A DNA stretch of 64,000 bases from Fomitopsis serialis (lineage: Eukaryota; Basidiomycota; Agaricomycetes; Polyporales; Fomitopsidaceae), in assembly GCF_022376445.1 (NCBI RefSeq), contig NW_025954966.1, forward strand, positions 372,001 through 436,000. Direction: 5' to 3'. Positions 58,328 to 64,000 of this stretch are shown here, piece after piece; the first letter of the stretch is position 1, and the number at the start of each line of letters is the position of its first letter. The notes under the pieces are model-generated. The model made no database searches and had not been told where the DNA came from. It was given only the letters and a program-made list of their open reading frames with translations. Both the position numbers and the translations under genes were made by a program.

Positions 58328-59895
58328 CGTATGCCGTACAGTTGGAGACTAGCCTGAAAGAATGGTAAGGGCCAAGTCGCGAACGAAATCGCAGAGCGGC
58401 GCATCCTGATAAAGTACGAGCACGTCCCGAACCGCCGCGAAGACGGTGTCGGGCCGTGAGGCTGAGGAACAGCGAGCCATCCAGGTTAGTAGGAGCAGGG
58501 AGAAACTTGGTCCGCGCATCTGTCTCCCCGCAACGAGGCTGTAATAGGTCACATCCCTGTGATTGTCGTCGACCCCGACATCTCAGTTCGGCGGACACAT
58601 CGTTCATCCGAGTCGTAGCGCGGTAAAAGGTTGACGTCGTGGACGGGGATGCTTCGGGTCTATCCCGTGAGGGAGCCTAAGGCTATAACGATATGAATCA
58701 TATGATACTGGCGAGATCTAGAGTGATGCGACCAGTGTGGAACTCAATCAATCAAGCGACTTCACAATTCTTCAGTCTCGACCGAGGTCCGAGGCGATTA
58801 TTCTTGTCCTAGTACGACTGTGCTGCCTCAGTATGTACTGAGTGCCTGCACAGAAAGTACAGGCAGTGGTAACACAACATAACAATACCGCGACCGAATA
58901 ACACACCGGTGTCTAGAGTTCGGTCGATGCTGCCATATGAGAGCTGTGTAGCGACGGCCCGGACGTTGCTGGTGGCGAGGAACTCGGTCTACTTACCATA
59001 TGGGACAGTATAATGGCGTTGTGTCTGGCTTGCCGTACTACTTCATGCTGGCCAAGCACGACGCGTCGACGAGGGAATAGTCTGCAGAGCCTGGGTCGGG
59101 TGGCTGAGCGAAATGACCGTCTCCGTGACGGCAGCATCTCAACTCGATCTTGAGCGTCTGCCAGTCGGATTACGATCGTGGCTCTACGCTTTCCCGTCAT
59201 ATTGGCCCCAAAGTGCGTGCCTCGCCCAGCGGCAGGAGGCAATTCCTTGTGTACGTTCCTGCTTGATTGAAACGACGCACTACGCACTTCAGAATGAAGC
59301 AGCATCTACAAGGGCAGCTAACAAGCCATTGCCGAGGACAAAACGGCGTATGCACCACAAATTCAGTCGAGTTCAATACTGGAATCATCGCGAGCCTGGT
59401 CAACGTTGCATTAGGTCAGTAATCACAACGGCGGCCCGAGCAGCGAGAACTGACCATATCGACATGCCAGCGTGTGAGGTGAGTGCCGGTGATAGGTAGT
59501 AACACATACGGTCCTGTGACATAAGCTAGATGCATACAAAAGCTGAGCGCTGACGGGCCTGGGCCAAGGGACTCGGAGTGTCGTCCCTGTTTCCAACGTG
59601 TGTTTCCTCTCTTATTACTGCGCCATCTAAGGCTCTCTACGGTGTGATGCTTGGCTGACTGCGGTTGGTCCCTCGTAGGCAGATCATCTGAGTGTCGCTG
59701 GAAAGTGATTCGGTGCATGGGCTCCGGAGTCAGCGAACACGTTGTGCTTGACTAAGACGCGTGGAGGTGACCGACTCAACTCATGCCTTCTGCAAAAGAG
59801 CCCAAGTGTTCACCTCACTCTTCTAGTAGTTCTACGTCAGTGCTAAGGTTCCGCGGTGAGGCTCGTTCAGTACCTCGAGCCTACCTCGTTTCAAG
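58328..59895. other. Intergenic or unresolved region
   Basis: No gene was recognised. A minus-strand frame at 58350-58550 (LVAGRQMRGPSFSLLLLTWM) has a hydrophobic run, and frames near 58913-59305 are Arg/Ser-rich. None has a supportable structure. Confidence 0.35.
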
Positions 59896-60474
59896 ATGCC
59901 CTCGCAAGGTATGGACACTCATAACGGCGCTTTACGTCTTGTCTGCTCCCCAGATCACCCCACCGCTTTGATCCTGAGCAGAACAACACGCAAGACGATG
60001 GAACCCGGCAACAACTCTCGATTTATTCCCGCTGAAACTAAAGCGGGGATGCTTGGTGAGTTATGCGCAGCTCCAAATTGCGTGCATCACCCATCTTACG
60101 ACATGCATTACACCGGTGCTGCAGGAACCCGCGGACGCAGGAGCGTAGCGATGGATTCATGGAGGTGAGTGCTGTAGTGCTGGCGTGTGATTCCGATCAC
60201 TTATCCCCGTAGAAGGCAGCTCACTCAACGTCTAGATGAACGGTATTTCCTATTCGCAGCACGCGCGATTTTTGAGATCTTGGGAGGGAATGGATACGTT
60301 GTGGTAAGGATCTGGTCACTTTGAATTGAATCTAAACGGCTTCGGGTAGAGTTTGAATGTGGTTTACAGCCAGCCGCCGAGGAGGACCGGCAGAGGATGC
60401 GGGTCGCGCGACGGGAAGGTGAGACAAAGCCCCAACAACATCCGCCTGTGCACGTTTTTCGGGAGGGGATCTAG
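59896..60474 (+). CDS. Small hypothetical protein, four exons (start uncertain)
   Basis: Exons 59896-60055, 60125-60164, 60213-60303 and 60352-60474 splice with GT-AG borders into 137 codons: NSRFIPAETKAGMLG, TRGRRSVAMDSWR, RQLTQRLDERYFLFAARAIF, EILGGNGYVV, FECGLQPAAEEDRQRMRVAR and a short tail HPPVHVFREGI. The helical, charged middle looks like real protein. The start could be the ATG at 59998 or in an upstream exon near 59783. No domain was recognised. It lies about 390 bases upstream of the methyltransferase start on the same strand. Confidence 0.45.
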
Positions 60475-60863
60475 CAATTTGGAACACGTCAAGCGTTCAC
60501 ATGCTGCGACCTTGCAAACCGTCGGGCGTTGGAAAGTACTTGAATGGGTTAAGGAAGTGCACTTCGTACTTCAGCCTTTGAAACGCTCCGCGGCGGACGC
60601 TGCGTCAATGGCCTATTTGGCTGTACCAGCTTAGCTGACATGCGGTGCGTCCATTGAAGATTGATCACGGGACTGAGGTCATCCGATCACCCGTCGCGTC
60701 TCACCGGCGACTAGGGCAGAAAGCGGTCCGGGTGTGTTTCGATCAGTGGTCTTGCCCCGTTCAACGAGATATTAAGCCAGAGGCAGGTCGCCATACCCAT
60801 CCCTCATCAAGCTCTGCAACCACCGCAACACAGGCTCACAGCCACATCCATACTATCGAACCC

Positions 60864-61880
60864 ATGGCACATACAGCCTCCCCCGTCCCCACACCGTCGA
60901 ACCCTATCGAGCATCAGGGCAGGACTTATCAGTCCTACCCAGGCTCGAACTATGTCCTGCCTTCCGACGCGGCCGAGAGAGAGAGGTACGTCCCCGTGAT
61001 ATCTGTAGCGGACACCACGCTGATGACATGGACAAGGCTTTCCCTTCAGCACCGCTTGCTGAAAAGCGTGTACGAGAATCGAGTGATCCTCCCGCCTGTC
61101 AACATATCATCCGAAGATTGCGTACTGGACAGTGGCACCGGCTCAGGTCAGGCGGTAGATAGGAACATTGTACGTTCACATCTGACGACATTCGCAGGTA
61201 CTTGGTTGCTCGACGCGATCGAGTCCTTCCCTGCGTCTACTACTGTTGACGCGGTTGATATCGAGTCTCGCCTCTGGCCTGTGGACGACCCCCGCATCAT
61301 CGAACGAGGGAACGTCAACTTCCACGTCGGAAACGTCACCTCTCTTCCGGAGGACTGGACCGCTCGCTTCAAGCTCGTCCATCAGAGACTGCTCGTTGCG
61401 GCCCTGCGCTCGCCGGAATGGACCAAAGCGCTCGAAGAGATCTCCCGTGTGCTGCAGCCTGATGGGTGGGTGCAGCTCGGTGAGGTCGGGCCCTGGAAGG
61501 CAGGCCCGACGACGGCGCGGCACCTCGCGCTATTTCGGGCGCTCTTCCGCGACAAGGACCTCGATCTTGACTGCGCCACACACATCCCTGACGTGCTCCG
61601 CGAGGTCGGGTTCACAGATGTCACCGTGGAGGAGCGCACGATGCCGATAGGCAGCTGGGCGGGGCAGCTGGGCATCGACGCACGGGACGACTTAATTAGC
61701 GTGTTTAGAGGCGTGAAGACCCCCATTCTCAATGCTGGAGGATATGGCTTCGTTGCCTCGGAGACGGAGTTCGAGAAGCTCCTCGACGAGGTGGAGAGGG
61801 AGATTGACGAGACCCCAGGAGCGGAGGCCAAGTTCTACATCATATATGCACGCAAGCCCTCTGTCAACGTGCATGCGTGA
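60864..61880 (+). CDS. SAM-dependent methyltransferase (fungal class I, LaeA/TdiE-like type)
   Basis: Exons 60864-61146 and 61198-61880 give 321 residues. The start MAHTASPVPTP was chosen because upstream frame has no family-like sequence. A typical N-terminal block (GRTYQSYPGSNYVLPSDAAE, ERERYVP) and WTRLSLQHRLLKSVYENRV precede the Rossmann fold: motif I is VLDSGTGSGTWLLD, created only by removing the 51-base intron; the motif II acidic residue is VDAVDIES; motif III is VGNVTSLPEDW; then FKLVHQRLL and the post-motif LQPDGWVQLGEVGPW. The family transfers a methyl group from SAM to small molecules or proteins and is frequent beside fungal secondary-metabolite genes; the substrate is unknown. 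The intron is a multiple of three without a stop, so an unspliced reading frame looks deceptively intact. Confidence 0.9.
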   Translation: MAHTASPVPTPSNPIEHQGRTYQSYPGSNYVLPSDAAERERYVPVISVADTTLMTWTRLSLQHRLLKSVYENRVILPPVNISSEDCVLDSGTGSGQAVDRNIVRSHLTTFAGTWLLDAIESFPASTTVDAVDIESRLWPVDDPRIIERGNVNFHVGNVTSLPEDWTARFKLVHQRLLVAALRSPEWTKALEEISRVLQPDGWVQLGEVGPWKAGPTTARHLALFRALFRDKDLDLDCATHIPDVLREVGFTDVTVEERTMPIGSWAGQLGIDARDDLISVFRGVKTPILNAGGYGFVASETEFEKLLDEVEREIDETPGAEAKFYIIYARKPSVNVHA

Positions 61881-63490
61881 CTGAAGTGCTCTGGGCTCTT
61901 AATGTATGTCAATATCTAACTGGAGAGAGAACATCAGTAGTGTTCGTGGCCTACTTCACTCGATATTATAATCAGTTGAATGATAAATGAATGTCTTGCT
62001 CGACATTGTATGATTCGTCTCGATTGATCTATTTGATGGACTCATGTATACCAGTCACCGCTTTAGGTCCCCTTTGCAGCATATCCCGCGCAGACGAGCA
62101 CGCTCAGGCTCTTAGGATTCTCGTAGCGACGATGCCCGATACATTGACATCAGCTGTCAACTTTCCATATGTCAAGACTCATGTTGTGCACTACATGTCT
62201 GGCCGAGCTCGCGGGAATTGCGTGCTCTAACATTACGGTCAAAGGAGACGATACTCGAGGCCTCGAGCCGCAGCGGGTGACCGGTGACCAGTGGCTCGAG
62301 CTAGTACAGTCTAAGTCAACGTAAGCAAGCTGACGTCACTCAAGTTACCCAAAGACACTGGCATGACACAATGACGGAACGTACGGTCCCACTGTGTGCG
62401 GCAAGCAGTGTGCTACGCGACGACGGAGAGGCCCTTCAAAGCACACAGTTTACTAGGAAGAGATGCGGCCATGGTGCGGCTGCGGCTGTGATAGGAACCT
62501 AGTAGTACCCTCAGGCTTGATCCACTATATTCAATTACGTCCACCTTATTTCTGTTAATTGTACCCTGCCGCCCTTGATCTTGCCTGAATATCCGAGTCC
62601 TTGCAAAATAGGAGGCAAGGTGAACAAAACTGTGTGTTCGAGTGCGCTACGACCAGGCAGTCCATGGCCTCGAACGATATGCCAGTGCCTGTCCAACAGG
62701 AAGGGTCGCACGCCATGATGGCTCACGCAGGGACGAATGCATGCAACCATCGTTTGTCTTCGCCGATACGCCGTCGGTTACTATGGCTAACAGTTGATCT
62801 GGGCTTTGCATGATGTGCCTCCTGTGGTTTGTATCACGGAGCGCCCTCCGCCCGTCGCAGGTTCGGGCGTGCGTAAGCCGGATAGCGTGCGTCTCTTCTG
62901 GATCGTACGGAAGGTCAGGGTCCAACGCCATTTGCACTCATGGAGTTTGGTTCCGCGCTGCTTTTCACATTGTGACGTCTACTTATCCACCTCCTACGGC
63001 ATCTCGTCATTTTCGGTCCGTACTAGCCCGGAATGAGATAGCTAGTGACAAGCTAGCGTTAGCATTCGATCTTCAAATGCGAGCGGGTTGTGCTAGCCGC
63101 TTGCTGGTTGATATCGCTCATGCTTCTAAGAGCTTCAGTCAATGTTCAGCTAGTAGGCAGTTCACGTCTGCAGTGCCGGGCTAGCCACATCGCAGTACTA
63201 GTGTCGAATGACGGCTGGACCTACTAAGCATCAGTGGCTGCCCATTGACGGACGACGGACAACAGCCTTCATAGACCAACCGTCACCAACGAATACCACT
63301 GATCCTAGTAGTCAGTTTGATTCGACAGATTGCATGCTTCCTATGTACGTTTACACATGTTAAAGCTCAGGCCTCAAGACGCTGGTACTAATACAGTGAC
63401 GGCTGCCCGCAGCTCTTTCACGTTGCCTGATACGGGATGTCTATTGCACGAGACAGGAGAAGCAGACCCGGGGCGTTGGGAACCAAGCGT
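61881..63490. other. Intergenic region
   Basis: No gene was recognised on either strand. It holds the 3' flanks of the methyltransferase (plus) and the GMC oxidoreductase (minus), which converge here. Confidence 0.45.
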
Positions 63491-64000
63491 TTACGCGCTC
63501 TTGAGGATGTCCGCCACTAGATAAGAGGTATCAGAGGCCGGACACTGGTTTGTCAAGGTGGGACTTACCCTTCTCGCCAACGTAGTATGCTGCGGATTGC
63601 GTATGGGACGCGAAGTGGAGAGGGTAGATCGACAAGTCTGCGACGCGGACGTTCGTCGTGCCGTACACCTATCCGACGGTGAGCAAGCCGAATCAAGCGA
63701 ACGCGTCGTCGAACGACGGACCTTCAACTGCGGGTCGACGACGCCGTTCTTGTCACGCGGCAGCATACTGTTGCTGCCGATGGCGTGCCAGCACGTGTGC
63801 GCGTAGCGTTTGAGGTACTCTGTGGGAGGAGGACGAGTCATGTCGCTCAGTCAAAGTCACACAGAACAGACCCATTAGGACAGACCTTTGATCTCCTCGT
63901 CGGTGGAGTTCTCTTTGCCTGGGTCGACCTCGCGGACGACGAGCGACTTGAACGGCTCGGTCTCGGACATGCGCTTCGTGTATTTGACGCTCTCCTTCAG
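63491..64000 (-). CDS. GMC oxidoreductase, C-terminal part (runs off the window)
   Basis: The end of a glucose-methanol-choline family FAD oxidoreductase: LKESVKYTKRMSETEPFKSL, EVDPGKENSTDEEIK, YLKRYAHTCWHAIGSNSMLP, DKNGVVDPQLK, then after an intron VYGTTNVRVADLSIYPLHFA, SHTQSAAYYVGEK, and a last exon VADILKSA with stop at 63491. CWHAIGSNSMLP carries the first conserved active-site histidine and SIYPLHFASHTQ the second His/Asn position (here histidine). Members oxidise alcohols, aryl alcohols or sugars, are often secreted, and supply peroxide for lignocellulose decay. Substrate class cannot be told from this end. One splice junction near 63840-63895 does not join cleanly by eye. The FAD-binding N-terminus lies beyond 64000. 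Confidence 0.88.

Noticed and set aside
60645..60863. N-terminal extension of the methyltransferase from an upstream ATG
   Set aside because: The 73 extra residues are low-complexity and unlike the family. The ATG at 60864 opens the typical N-terminus.
1..64000. Transposase, reverse transcriptase, LTRs, viral genes or CRISPR arrays
   Set aside because: No DDE, RT, integrase, capsid or Cas motif and no regularly spaced short repeats were seen on either strand. Relic elements too degraded to read by eye cannot be excluded.

Overview
The window looks like nuclear DNA of a mushroom-forming basidiomycete (Agaricomycetes, perhaps a polypore). The evidence is gene structure: many short GT-AG introns of about 45-70 bases, dense genes on both strands, and protein families typical of that group (DUF6534-type 7TM proteins, HECT-like proteins, GMC oxidoreductases, basidiomycete-only hypotheticals). 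No bacterial operon, plasmid, phage or CRISPR features were seen. All gene models were spliced by hand, and most were checked by reading frame: exon sums are multiples of three except where a frame break is stated.

Layout. 0-2.8 kb: GC-rich, coding-like but unresolved. 2.8-4.4 kb: an intact three-exon conserved hypothetical gene. 4.6-14.2 kb: a GC-rich block of broken gene pieces (two dihydrolipoyl dehydrogenase C-terminal fragments, a fungalysin M36 peptidase pseudogene fused to one of them, a plasma-membrane H+-ATPase C-terminal relic), with degenerate repeats and an inverted repeat linking about 2.5 kb and 13.4 kb. 14.5-17.9 kb: a HECT-like gene. 19.9-20.5 kb: a KRE2/KTR mannosyltransferase fragment. 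20.8-21.5 kb: a small hypothetical gene.

22.1-43.3 kb is the conserved housekeeping core: a bromodomain protein, a 17-exon MON2 homologue (Golgi/endosome trafficking), an ankyrin-repeat protein, a homeodomain transcription factor, a TOPORS-type RING E3 ligase and a magnesium-dependent phosphatase 1 homologue divergent from it. From 43.3 kb the DNA becomes more AT-rich and gene-poor: a nucleotidyltransferase-like hypothetical (45.3-46.2), an SDR (51.0-52.1), two tandem DUF6534-type 7TM genes (52.6-54.6 and 56.4-58.3), a small hypothetical gene (59.9-60.5), a SAM methyltransferase (60.9-61.9) and the C-terminal end of a GMC oxidoreductase running off the right edge.

The core genes have unrelated cellular roles (chromatin, trafficking, transcription, ubiquitin or SUMO ligation, phosphatase) and show no sign of a shared pathway. 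The right third (SDR, methyltransferase, GMC oxidase, membrane proteins) has the flavour of an accessory or secondary-metabolism neighbourhood, but no backbone synthase is visible. Several otherwise intact conserved genes carry isolated one- or two-base frame breaks, which may be assembly errors rather than true pseudogenisation.
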